Of a stretch of 64,000 nucleotides of DNA, positions 55,263-63,648 are shown one piece after another. A program made the position numbers and the translations under genes. Each line of letters begins with the position of its first letter. Position 1 is the stretch's first letter. The notes below the pieces were generated by a model that saw only the letters and a program-made list of their open reading frames with translations, did no database searches and had not been told where the DNA came from. The stretch is from Patescibacteria group bacterium UBA2772 (lineage in GTDB: Bacteria; Patescibacteriota; Minisyncoccia; Moranbacterales; DUUL01): the NCBI GenBank assembly GCA_002352545.1, contig DEIO01000022.1:1-64000 (forward strand), written 5' to 3'.

Positions 55263-55457
55263 ATGGTTAAAAAAAAGAGTGAAAATTTTGAAGAGTTGTT
55301 TTCTGATATTCAGAATTCCGTTGAAAGTCTTGAACAGAGTAAACTTTCAATTGACGGAAGTATGAAAGTATATGAAGAAACTATGAAAAAAATTGAAAAA
55401 GCTAGAAATATAATTGAAAATATGGAGACAAGGATTGTGGAAATTTCTTCAAAGTAA
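55263..55457 (+). CDS. xseB: Exodeoxyribonuclease VII, small subunit
   Basis: I chose ATG 55263, giving 64 residues; an earlier start overlapping xseA adds an N-terminus unlike the family. The protein has the family pattern F-E-E-L-F-x-D-I, V-E-x-L-E-Q, L-S-I-D-G-S-M-x-x-Y-E-E, and an acidic helical end. XseB binds the coiled coil of XseA and is needed for the active complex. It lies 10 bp after xseA. Confidence 0.88.
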   Translation: MVKKKSENFEELFSDIQNSVESLEQSKLSIDGSMKVYEETMKKIEKARNIIENMETRIVEISSK

Positions 55458-55483
55458 AAAATTAAAGTTTTAATATTATAAAG

Positions 55484-56986
55484 ATGAGTAAATACAAACC
55501 AACAATTGGGATGGAAGTTCATGTGGAACTTATAACTAATAGTAAGATGTTCTGTGGCTGTAAAAATGGAATGGGATTGGAAACTAATCCTAACACAAAC
55601 ATTTGTCCGGTTTGTACTGGTCAACCAGGTGCGATTTCTGTTCCTAATGCCCAAGCAATTGAATTTACTGTTCAAGCTGGCTTAGCCTTAAACTGTCATA
55701 TTGCGAGAGATTCTAAGTTTGATAGAAAAAATTATTTTTATCCAGATTTACCAAAAGGTTATCAAATTTCACAATTTGATCAACCAATTTGTGCAAACGG
55801 TTTTTTGGAGTTTACATTGAAAAGCGATGACGGAAGTGTTACTGGAACAGAAAGAGTCGGAATTACAAGAATTCATTTAGAAGAGGATACAGGGAAATTA
55901 ATACATGAAGGAAAAGATACACTAGTTGATTTTAACAGGGCTTGTGTACCTCTTATGGAACTTGTCACTGAGCCAGATATCAACTCCGCACAAGAGGCAA
56001 AACGTTTTTGTGAAGACTTGCGTTTATTGTTTAGATATCTTGGGATATCAACAGCTGATATGGAGAAAGGACAAATGAGATGTGAGGCTAATATTTCATT
56101 GCACGAAGTTGGAAAAGACCGTCTCTCTGGAACAAAGGTTGAGCTTAAGAACCTGAATTCTTTTAGAGCAGTTGAGAGGGGTATCGAATATGAAATTGAA
56201 AGGCAAACAGAAGTCTTGGATAGTGGAGGAACTGTTTATCAAGAAACGCGTGGATGGGATGAGAAAAAAGGAAGAACTTTTTTGCAAAGAAATAAGGAAG
56301 ATGCTCATGATTATAGATATTTTCCAGAACCTGACATAGCCCCTTTTAAATTAGGAGAGGCATACGTGAATTTGTTAAGAGAAAAACTACCAGAGCTTCC
56401 TACGGAAAAAAGAAATAGATTCGTAAAGCAGTTTGGTTTAAAATTGGAAAATGCTAGCACTTTGGTTGCGAATAAAGAAATGGCTGGATATTTTGAAAAC
56501 GTTACTAGCGAACTTGAGAACTGGATGAGTGAAGAAGATCATAAATTTGAAGAGAAAGACATAACTACTCTGTATAGATTATCTGCTAATTATATTTTAA
56601 CTGAACTTGCAAGAAAAGTTGCAGACAGTGAAAAGGGAATGAGCGAGCTTAAGATTTCAGCAGAGAATTTTGCGGAACTTATAAAAATTGTGTATGAAGG
56701 AGAAATCAATTCATCTGCAGCACAAACAGTTTTAGAAGAAATGTTTTTAACAGGTGCTGATCCATCACATATTGTTGATGAAAAAGGTCTTGCACAAAAA
56801 TCAGATGAAGTAGAGCTGGGAACTATTATTGGCGATATTTTATTAGTAAATCCTGGTCCAGTGGAAGATTATAAAAATGGAAAAGATAATGCCATTAAGT
56901 TCTTGGTAGGGCAAGTTATGGCTGCTACAAAAGGTGCCGCAAATCCTCAGGTTGTTATGCAGATTTTAAAAGAAAAATTAAAATAG
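55484..56986 (+). CDS. gatB: Asp/Glu-tRNA amidotransferase subunit B
   Basis: GatB is the kinase/transamidase subunit of GatCAB, which turns Glu-tRNA(Gln) or Asp-tRNA(Asn) into Gln- or Asn-tRNA. The 500-residue protein has I-G-M-E-V-H-V-E-L, the Cys cluster C-G-C...C-P-V-C near residues 24-43, Y-x-Y-P-D-L-P-K-G-Y-Q-I-S-Q, and L-E-E-D-T-G-K. The tRNA-binding helical/YqeY tail ends in A-A-N-P-Q-V-V-M-Q-I-L-K-E-K-L. gatA and gatC are not adjacent. It lies 26 bp after xseB. Confidence 0.96.
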   Translation: MSKYKPTIGMEVHVELITNSKMFCGCKNGMGLETNPNTNICPVCTGQPGAISVPNAQAIEFTVQAGLALNCHIARDSKFDRKNYFYPDLPKGYQISQFDQPICANGFLEFTLKSDDGSVTGTERVGITRIHLEEDTGKLIHEGKDTLVDFNRACVPLMELVTEPDINSAQEAKRFCEDLRLLFRYLGISTADMEKGQMRCEANISLHEVGKDRLSGTKVELKNLNSFRAVERGIEYEIERQTEVLDSGGTVYQETRGWDEKKGRTFLQRNKEDAHDYRYFPEPDIAPFKLGEAYVNLLREKLPELPTEKRNRFVKQFGLKLENASTLVANKEMAGYFENVTSELENWMSEEDHKFEEKDITTLYRLSANYILTELARKVADSEKGMSELKISAENFAELIKIVYEGEINSSAAQTVLEEMFLTGADPSHIVDEKGLAQKSDEVELGTIIGDILLVNPGPVEDYKNGKDNAIKFLVGQVMAATKGAANPQVVMQILKEKLK

Positions 56987-57042
56987 TAACTTTGTTACCA
57001 GAAGGTTTATTTTAAAGACATCTTTGTTTGAAGGTCTCCCTA

Positions 57043-57051
57043 TGCTATGAT
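57043..57051 (+). promoter_or_regulatory. Extended -10 promoter
   Basis: TGCTATGAT is a good extended -10, with a weak -35 (TTTGTT at 17 bp). It lies 46 bp before the membrane-protein gene at 57098. Confidence 0.45.
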
Positions 57052-57097
57052 ATAAGGAGTAATTTAGGGGAGTTTAACTAAAAGTCAAAATAAAAGA

Positions 57098-57622
57098 ATG
57101 GATAATCAAGATCAATCTAAGACTCAATCTGGTTTGCAAGAACCTGTGACACAGAGTCAAGATGAGGGTATTAAAAAGCTATCTCAACCAGTTTTGCATC
57201 AAGCAGCAAATGAAAAGGATTCTTTAAAACAAAAAACACACAAGGAGTTGTACATGGAGAATGTGAGTTTTCAAAATAATATGCAATCTCAAAATGCAAA
57301 ACAAGCATATTACATTCCAGATGGTTTGCCAGCTGATTTGCCGGGAGATGAATTGAATGGCGAAGGTGGTAATGGTAAATCAAAGGGTATAACATCAATT
57401 ATTTGTGCTGTTGTGTCTTTGGGCTTTCTGCCTCCAATTTTTGGAATTGCAGGTATTGTTTATGGTCTGAAGGCCAGGAAAATGGGGACTACTACACTTG
57501 GTACGATTGGAATTGTACTTTCAATTTTATTTATGGTAGTTGGCATGGCTCTAAGTTATCGTTTTTTGGTTATAGAAAATGCCACTGGTAGTGTTATGGG
57601 AGGTTTCTTAGGTTCTATTTAA
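57098..57622 (+). CDS. DUF4190-like small membrane protein
   Basis: The first ~95 of 174 residues are polar and Gln/Asn-rich and look disordered. Two transmembrane helices follow (about 100-120 and 130-150), with the short loop Y-G-L-K-A-R-K-M-G-T between them. This pattern of two helices with a G-L-x-A-x-K loop resembles DUF4190-type proteins. Function is unknown. The PrsW-like protease gene starts 10 bp later, so the two are probably made together and may interact. Confidence 0.65.
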   Translation: MDNQDQSKTQSGLQEPVTQSQDEGIKKLSQPVLHQAANEKDSLKQKTHKELYMENVSFQNNMQSQNAKQAYYIPDGLPADLPGDELNGEGGNGKSKGITSIICAVVSLGFLPPIFGIAGIVYGLKARKMGTTTLGTIGIVLSILFMVVGMALSYRFLVIENATGSVMGGFLGSI

Positions 57623-57632
57623 ATTTGACTCT

Positions 57633-58415
57633 ATGTTTTTAGCTATTCTTTTGATTTATATCGTCGTTGTTATATTACCTGTTGTTTTTTGGTTTTGGTT
57701 TTTTCGTCGTCAAGATAGAGCTGAACCTGAACCAAAAGAACTTTTGTTTAAAGTTTTTTTAGGTGGTATCCTTGTTGTTATTTTGGCTAGTATTGCGGAA
57801 GCAGTTATTGAGGGTTTATTTTTCCCTCAAATTTCTGCAAAATTAGCTGAATCACCAGATGCAAATCTCGGTGATTTTGTAGGTTCATTTTCGGATTTTT
57901 TCGGATTTTTGGCAATTTACTTCATGGCCGGTCCAGTTGAGGAACTTATGAAATTTTTTATTTTAAAGCATCTTGTTTTTCGTAGAATCGCATTCAATCA
58001 AGTAGCAGATGGTTTGATTTATGGTGTTACAATTGCACTTAGTTTTTCTTTGATTGAGAATTCAATCTATTTTTCTAATATTCTGTCAGAATTTTCTTTT
58101 TCTGGGGATTTTATTGCAATTGTTATTATTCGTGGTGTTGTGACGACTATGTTACATGTTTTGGCTACAGCGATATTAGGACTTTATCTTGGAAGAGCTA
58201 AATTTTCAAACAAGAATCGTAAAAAGATTATGTTTAAGGGAGTTTTTATTGCTGCTATGATACATGGGGTGTATAATGTTTCAATATTCTTTTCTTTTGG
58301 AATGTTGACTAATCTAGTTTTGCTTTTACTTTGTTTCAAATATATTATGCAAGAATTGAAAACAGAAAAAACACAAATGGTTTGGAAATTGATAGTTCCT
58401 GGCAGAAATTCTTAA
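57633..58415 (+). CDS. PrsW-family intramembrane protease
   Basis: This 260-residue polytopic membrane protein carries the three glutamate/histidine motifs of the PrsW family. These are E103-E104-x-x-K107 in G-P-V-E-E-L-M-K, E142-N143 in F-S-L-I-E-N, and H175 plus H211-G-x-Y-N. In Bacillus subtilis PrsW cuts the anti-sigma factor RsiW. Here no anti-sigma factor is next door; the neighbouring 57098 membrane protein is a conceivable substrate, but that is speculation. About seven hydrophobic segments are visible. Confidence 0.85.
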   Translation: MFLAILLIYIVVVILPVVFWFWFFRRQDRAEPEPKELLFKVFLGGILVVILASIAEAVIEGLFFPQISAKLAESPDANLGDFVGSFSDFFGFLAIYFMAGPVEELMKFFILKHLVFRRIAFNQVADGLIYGVTIALSFSLIENSIYFSNILSEFSFSGDFIAIVIIRGVVTTMLHVLATAILGLYLGRAKFSNKNRKKIMFKGVFIAAMIHGVYNVSIFFSFGMLTNLVLLLLCFKYIMQELKTEKTQMVWKLIVPGRNS

Positions 58416-58542
58416 AAGTGAGGTTTTCCATGTAGCTTTCAGTAAAGATATATTGAAAAGCTAAGGGACAGATCTTGTTAAGGCAAATTTTGAGCAAGGG
58501 CTGATTTTGCTTTTATAGTTAATCAAATAAATGTTTTGGAGG

Positions 58543-58571
58543 TTGAATTTATTGTTTACACAAGCTATAAT
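58543..58571 (+). promoter_or_regulatory. Promoter of alaS
   Basis: TTGAAT (58543-58548) and TATAAT (58566-58571) are 17 bp apart. The leader is about 26 nt and carries AAGGAAG just before the ATG. Confidence 0.6.
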
Positions 58572-58603
58572 TGAGTCAATATTAAAAATTATTTTGAAGG
58601 AAG

Positions 58604-60439
58604 ATGTTTACAGCTGATGAACTGCGTAAAAAATATTTAGATTTTTTTAAGGAAAAAGGACATGCTATTATTCCTTCTGCTTCAATTGTGCCGGAGAATG
58701 ATCCGACAACACTTTTTATTACAGCTGGAATGCACCCTCTTGTACCCTATTTAATGGGTGAAAAGCATCCACAAGGAACAAGATTAGTTGATACACAAAA
58801 ATGTATTAGGACAATTGATATTGATGAAGTTGGTGATACAACACATCATACTTTTTTTGAAATGCTTGGAAATTGGTCTTTGGGAGATTATTTTAAAGAA
58901 GAGGCAATTGGCTGGAGTTGGGAATTTTTAACAGACGAAAAATGGTTAGGGCTTGATAAAAATCGAATTGCTGTTTCTGTTTTTGAAGGTGAAAACAAAG
59001 GAACTGAGAAGGAGATACCTTTTGATAGTGAAGCATTCGGTCTTTGGAAGGATATCTTTGAGGAAAATAATCTTCCAGCAGAACGCATTACTAAATTAAA
59101 TCGAGAAGGGAATTGGTGGGGACCAGCAGGAGAGACAGGTCCTTGTGGACCAGATAGTGAGATGTTCTATTGGGTTGGTGATCCTGCTGAAGTTCCGGAT
59201 AGTTTCAATGATGATAATGATCTTTGGGTTGAGATTTGGAATGATGTATTTATGGAGTATCATAAAAATGAGAAAGGCGAATATGTCAAAATGGAGAAGC
59301 AGAACGTTGACACAGGAATGGGACTTATTCGAGTCTTAGCAGCTATTAATGGACTGGACGATAATTATAAGACTAGCTTATTTTTGCCAATTATTGAGAA
59401 GATTGAAGGACTTTCTGGGAAAAAATATGGCGAAGGGTCTGATGGTGAATACATTGAAAAAAGTGAACAATATTGGGTGGATACTAGAAAATCAATGCGA
59501 ATAATTGCTGACCATATCAATGCGGCAGTGTTTATGATTGCCGATGGAGTAGAGCCTGGAAATTGTGATAGAGGTTATATTCTAAGAAGATTGATTAGAA
59601 GAGCTGTGAGGCAAGCTCACGTACTTGGAATCGAAGAGAATTTCACTGTGAGTATTGCTAGTGTTGTTCAAGAACTATATAAAAATATTTTTCCGGAAGT
59701 ATTGAGCGAAAAGATTGCTGATGAGCTTAGGAAAGAAGAAGATAAATTTAGAAAAAGTCTTGAAAATGGACTTAGAAAATTTGAAAAAATTCAAGGGAAT
59801 TTAACTGGAAAGAACACATTTGATCTCTTTCAAACATTTGGATTTCCACTTGAGATGATTAAGGAAGAGGCTTTTTCTAGGAATATTGAATTTTCTGATA
59901 AAGAGGAAAGAGAATTTGAAGCAGCATTAAAAAAGCACCAAGAGCTTTCTCGAACGGCTAGTGCTGGAATGTTTAAAGGTGGCCTTGCTGACACAGAGGA
60001 GAAGACAAAGCAATTGCACACAGTGGCTCATTTGATGTTGTCAGGGCTTAGAAAAATCCTAGGTGAACATGTTCATCAAAAAGGGTCTAATATCAACGGA
60101 GAGAGAGTTCGTTTTGATTTTTCACATGGCAAGAAAATGACCGATGAAGAAAAAAAGGCAATTGAAAAATATGTAAATGAAGCAATCGATGCAAAAATTG
60201 AAGTAGTGATGGATGAAATGAGTGTTGATAGTGCTAAAGAGAAAGGGGCAGAAGGAGCTTTTGAGAATAAATACGGAGATATTGTGAAAGTTTTCACAAT
60301 AAAGGGCTATTCAACTGAAATTTGTGGAGGACCACATGTTGGAAATACTAGCGAGATCAAGGGTAATTTTAAAATTAAAAAAGAGCAAAGTTCTTCAGCC
60401 GGAGTGCGGAGAATCAAGGCTGTATTGGTGCAAGAATAA
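58604..60439 (+). CDS. alaS: Alanine-tRNA ligase, short form
   Basis: AlaRS charges tRNA(Ala). The class II catalytic core is intact: F-x-x-K-G-H, T-T-L-F-I-T-A-G-M, T-H-H-T-F-F-E-M-L-G-N-W-S, and the motif 3 region G-Y-I-L-R-R-L-I-R-R-A-V-R. The editing domain keeps its zinc ligands H472-x3-H476 and C574-G-G-P-H578. The protein stops right after editing, at 611 residues, against about 870 for E. coli. So the C-terminal C-Ala (DHHA1) oligomerisation and tRNA-elbow domain is missing. The end is clean (R-R-I-K-A-V-L-V-Q-E) and tyrS follows 20 bp on, so this looks like a natural short form, not a broken gene. Confidence 0.95.
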   Translation: MFTADELRKKYLDFFKEKGHAIIPSASIVPENDPTTLFITAGMHPLVPYLMGEKHPQGTRLVDTQKCIRTIDIDEVGDTTHHTFFEMLGNWSLGDYFKEEAIGWSWEFLTDEKWLGLDKNRIAVSVFEGENKGTEKEIPFDSEAFGLWKDIFEENNLPAERITKLNREGNWWGPAGETGPCGPDSEMFYWVGDPAEVPDSFNDDNDLWVEIWNDVFMEYHKNEKGEYVKMEKQNVDTGMGLIRVLAAINGLDDNYKTSLFLPIIEKIEGLSGKKYGEGSDGEYIEKSEQYWVDTRKSMRIIADHINAAVFMIADGVEPGNCDRGYILRRLIRRAVRQAHVLGIEENFTVSIASVVQELYKNIFPEVLSEKIADELRKEEDKFRKSLENGLRKFEKIQGNLTGKNTFDLFQTFGFPLEMIKEEAFSRNIEFSDKEEREFEAALKKHQELSRTASAGMFKGGLADTEEKTKQLHTVAHLMLSGLRKILGEHVHQKGSNINGERVRFDFSHGKKMTDEEKKAIEKYVNEAIDAKIEVVMDEMSVDSAKEKGAEGAFENKYGDIVKVFTIKGYSTEICGGPHVGNTSEIKGNFKIKKEQSSSAGVRRIKAVLVQE

Positions 60440-60459
60440 AAAGTTTTTAGAATAAAAAA

Positions 60460-61677
60460 ATGTTAAAGATAATTACAGACGAAAAGAAAATTGACGAACT
60501 TCTTTCTAGGGGTGTTGAACGAATTTTCTCCAATAAAGAAGCTTTAAAAAAGAAGCTAATGAGTGGTGAGCGGATTCGTTTGTATTGTGGCTTTGATCCA
60601 TCTACAAATTCACTTCATATTGGAAATGCAATTGCAATTAATAAGCTCTCTCAATTTCAAGAATTAGGACACGAGGTAGTTTTCTTAATTGGAGATTTTA
60701 CAGGGATGATTGGTGATCCGACTGATAAATCAGCTACTCGCGCAAAACTTACAAGAGATGCTGTATTGGAAAATGCTAAAGATTATAAAAAGCAGGCTAG
60801 TGGATATTTGAATTTTGAGGGTGAGAACCCTGCTCAGGTTAAATATAACAGTGAATGGAATGACAAGATGACCTTTCGTGATCTTATCGAATTTTCTTCC
60901 AACTTTACTGTTCAGCAAATGATTCAAAGAGACATGTTTCAAAAAAGATTAAAAGAAGAAAAACCAATTCATTTGCATGAATTTTTGTATCCCTTAACTC
61001 AAGGATTTGATAGTGTTGCAATGGATGTCGATTTGGAAGTTGGCGGAAATGATCAAATGTTTAATATGCTTGCTGGGAGAACCCTTCAAAAGGCAGTTAA
61101 TAATAAAGAAAAGTTTGTTTTAACATTGAAACTTTTAGCTGATGATAATGGAAGGAAAATGGGGAAGAGTGAAGGAAATGCCGTTTTCCTAAATCAATCT
61201 CCGGAAGATATGTATGGAAAAGTTATGAGCTGGGAAGATGGTGTTATTGTAAGAGCATTTGAACTTTGTACGAAAATTCCAGTTTCTGAAATTGAGGAAA
61301 TTTCAGACTTTTTGCAAAATGAAAACAATAATCCTCGAGACAAAAAGATGCAATTGGCATTTGAATTGGTGAAAATAAATTGTGGGGAGGAGTCCGCCAA
61401 GAAAGCGCAAGAACATTTCGCTCGAATAATTCAAAATAAGGAAGTACCAGAAGAGGTGAAAGAGATTGATTTGATTGTTGGTGAAAAACTCCTAAAAGTT
61501 TTAGTAGAAGAAAATATGGCACAAAGCAGTGGTGATGCTAAAAGGAAAATAAAACAAGGAGGTGTAAGAATTGGATGCGATGTAATTACTGATGTACAAA
61601 GAGAAATTGATGAGGTTGATAACGAAAAGATTTTAAAAGTAGGAAAGAGAGATTTTAGGAAAATTTTTATTAAATAA
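60460..61677 (+). CDS. tyrS: Tyrosine-tRNA ligase
   Basis: TyrRS charges tRNA(Tyr). The 405-residue protein has class I signatures H53-I-G-N and K233-M-G-K-S, with Y-C-G-F-D-P-S and the binding-pocket block G-G-N-D-Q-M-F-N. A C-terminal S4-like RNA-binding domain (about 340-400: S-S-G-D-A-K-R-K-I-K-Q-G-G-V-R-I) is present. It lies between alaS and pheS, 20 bp and 41 bp away, in a tRNA-synthetase operon. Confidence 0.95.
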   Translation: MLKIITDEKKIDELLSRGVERIFSNKEALKKKLMSGERIRLYCGFDPSTNSLHIGNAIAINKLSQFQELGHEVVFLIGDFTGMIGDPTDKSATRAKLTRDAVLENAKDYKKQASGYLNFEGENPAQVKYNSEWNDKMTFRDLIEFSSNFTVQQMIQRDMFQKRLKEEKPIHLHEFLYPLTQGFDSVAMDVDLEVGGNDQMFNMLAGRTLQKAVNNKEKFVLTLKLLADDNGRKMGKSEGNAVFLNQSPEDMYGKVMSWEDGVIVRAFELCTKIPVSEIEEISDFLQNENNNPRDKKMQLAFELVKINCGEESAKKAQEHFARIIQNKEVPEEVKEIDLIVGEKLLKVLVEENMAQSSGDAKRKIKQGGVRIGCDVITDVQREIDEVDNEKILKVGKRDFRKIFIK

Positions 61678-61718
61678 AAAGATATTGAATAACAAAACAA
61701 TAAGTTATATTTTAAGTT

Positions 61719-62774
61719 ATGCAAAAAGAAATATTGGAGAAAATTAAAGTTCTTGAAAAAGAAGCTAAAGAGGCTTTGGAGAAAACTGACTCCTTGGATG
61801 CTTTAGAGGAGTTAAAAGTGAAATACCTCGGACGTAAAAGTGAATTTGTTTTGATTTTGCGTGGTTTAAAGGACATGAGCGCAGATGATAAAAAAAATGT
61901 CGGTTCTTTGGCTAACAAGACTAAAATTGTAATTGACTCTGAAATTAGTTTGAAAATTTTTCAAATTGAACAAAAAGAGAATGATGAAAAAGAATGGATT
62001 GATGTTACACTTCCAGGTTCTGAAGAGAGAATAGGTTCAATGCATATTATTTCGAGGATTCAAAAAGAGATTGAAGGTATTTTTATTTCAATGGGATTTG
62101 AAATAGGAGATGGTCCAGAAGTGGAAACAGAATGGTATAATTTCACAGCTTTGAATGTACCAGCTGATCATCCTGCAAGAGATATGCAAGACACATTTTG
62201 GCTTAAGCAAAAAAAGAAAGACAATGAGGGTGGTGAAGAAAAGCTTTTACCAAGAACGCAGCTTTCTCCAGACCAGATTCATTATATGCAAAGTCACAAA
62301 CCACCATTTCGAGTTATTGTTCCTGGTAGAGTTTATCGAAACGAAGCAACCGATGCTACTCATGAACATACATTTCATCAATTTGAGGTCCTAGTTGTAG
62401 GAAAAGATATTTCTGTTGCAAATTTTAGACACGTAGCTAGAACTTTTTTTTCAAGTTTTTTTGGAAAAGAACTTGAAATTCGTTTAAGACCAGGATATTT
62501 TCCTTTTACAGAGCCTAGTTTTGAATTTGATATTTCATGTACAGTGTGTGGCGGTAAAGGTTGTAGATCTTGTAAAAATACTGGTTGGCTTGAGGTTGGA
62601 GGATGTGGAATAGTTAATCAAAGGGTTTTTGAAAATGCTGGATACAAGAAAGATCAGTGGCAGGGTTTTGCATGGGGATTCGGTATGGAAAGACTTGCGA
62701 TGATGAAATATAAAATTGATGATATTCGCTTGTTTATGGGAGGAGACTTGAGATTTTTGAGGCAATTTAAATAA
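61719..62774 (+). CDS. pheS: Phenylalanine-tRNA ligase, alpha subunit
   Basis: PheS is the catalytic half of the alpha2-beta2 enzyme. The 351 residues comprise an N-terminal coiled-coil tRNA-binding arm (about 1-85), then class II motifs: G-D-G-P-E-V-E-T-E-W-Y-N-F-T-A-L-N, H-P-A-R-D-M-Q-D-T-F-W, R-N-E-A-T-D-A-T-H-E-H, and G-F-G-M-E-R-L-A-M-M-K-Y. A C-x2-C-x4-C-x2-C cluster (near residue 272) is like that of Firmicute enzymes. The beta subunit gene pheT is not downstream within the window. Confidence 0.95.
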   Translation: MQKEILEKIKVLEKEAKEALEKTDSLDALEELKVKYLGRKSEFVLILRGLKDMSADDKKNVGSLANKTKIVIDSEISLKIFQIEQKENDEKEWIDVTLPGSEERIGSMHIISRIQKEIEGIFISMGFEIGDGPEVETEWYNFTALNVPADHPARDMQDTFWLKQKKKDNEGGEEKLLPRTQLSPDQIHYMQSHKPPFRVIVPGRVYRNEATDATHEHTFHQFEVLVVGKDISVANFRHVARTFFSSFFGKELEIRLRPGYFPFTEPSFEFDISCTVCGGKGCRSCKNTGWLEVGGCGIVNQRVFENAGYKKDQWQGFAWGFGMERLAMMKYKIDDIRLFMGGDLRFLRQFK

Positions 62775-62806
62775 ATTTCTTGAGTGTTAATTTATAAATA
62801 AAGAGT

Positions 62807-63631
62807 ATGAACGCCAGAACGATTATGTGGAGTATGTTAGTTGTTTTTATGATTACGAGTGTTTTTTCGATTGTGATGGCTAATATTGATAGAATATTTG
62901 CTTTTGAGGAAGTTTCGATTGAAGCGGAGACTTGTAAAGGAGAACTATTGGATATAAATGAAGCTAGTTTTGAGATAGAAAAAGACAAAATTTGCTCTAT
63001 AGGAACTTATCGCGAAGAGAATACTTCAATGTGTTCACAATGTTCACAAAATTGTAGTAGGGAAATGGTCAGTGTTTATGAACTTGATGATAAATTAGAA
63101 AATATCGACGGAATTAATGGAGAAAAAACAGTTTTTGTTTGTGGTAGTGTTATTGAAGTAAGTGAGTTGCCAACAATTGCTGGGCCAGATTCATTGGGAG
63201 TTGAAAATGACAAGAAAATTAAAGCTAAAAAACTAAAAGTTGAGATATTTGCTGAAATTGATTTTCCAGAAATTTCAATTTCAAAAGCTGAATTAGAAAA
63301 ATACAAAACTAACAAAGAGGCAATTTTTATTTTAGAATTCAATAATCCTTTTGAGCAGGATCTTAAGATAAAGATTAATATGAAGGATGATGAAATTTTT
63401 CAAAGTGCTATTTTAAAAGGAAATAGTGTTTCGAAAGTTAGATATGTGTATACAAGTGATCCAAATACTGAAAGCAAAAGAAATGATAGTTTTGATGTGA
63501 CTGTGATTAATGATTATGTTAGTGAAGATAATTTTAAGAAGGATTATTACGAAGGAATCGGAAATGAGAAAGAAAATCTAGTTGTGTTTGTGGAAAAATT
63601 TATAAATCTAGATGACATTGAAAAGAAATAA
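62807..63631 (+). CDS. Secreted or membrane-anchored Cys-rich hypothetical protein
   Basis: This 274-residue protein begins with a hydrophobic segment (IMWSMLVVFMITSVFSIVMA) ending near F-A-F-E, a signal peptide or anchor. The first 130 exported residues hold seven cysteines, including C-S-Q-C-S-Q-N-C, and the last half is acidic with a beta-rich part (F-I-L-E-F-N-N-P-F). I recognise no family. It follows pheS by 32 bp and precedes the DUF5671-like gene by 17 bp. The cysteines suggest disulphides or metal binding. Confidence 0.65.
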   Translation: MNARTIMWSMLVVFMITSVFSIVMANIDRIFAFEEVSIEAETCKGELLDINEASFEIEKDKICSIGTYREENTSMCSQCSQNCSREMVSVYELDDKLENIDGINGEKTVFVCGSVIEVSELPTIAGPDSLGVENDKKIKAKKLKVEIFAEIDFPEISISKAELEKYKTNKEAIFILEFNNPFEQDLKIKINMKDDEIFQSAILKGNSVSKVRYVYTSDPNTESKRNDSFDVTVINDYVSEDNFKKDYYEGIGNEKENLVVFVEKFINLDDIEKK

Positions 63632-63648
63632 AATTTAAAATACTTTAA

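Noticed and set aside
58433..58463. Hairpin after the PrsW-like gene as a terminator
   Set aside because: TAGCTTTCA pairs with TGAAAAGCTA with a bulge, but no T-run follows, so termination is not supported.
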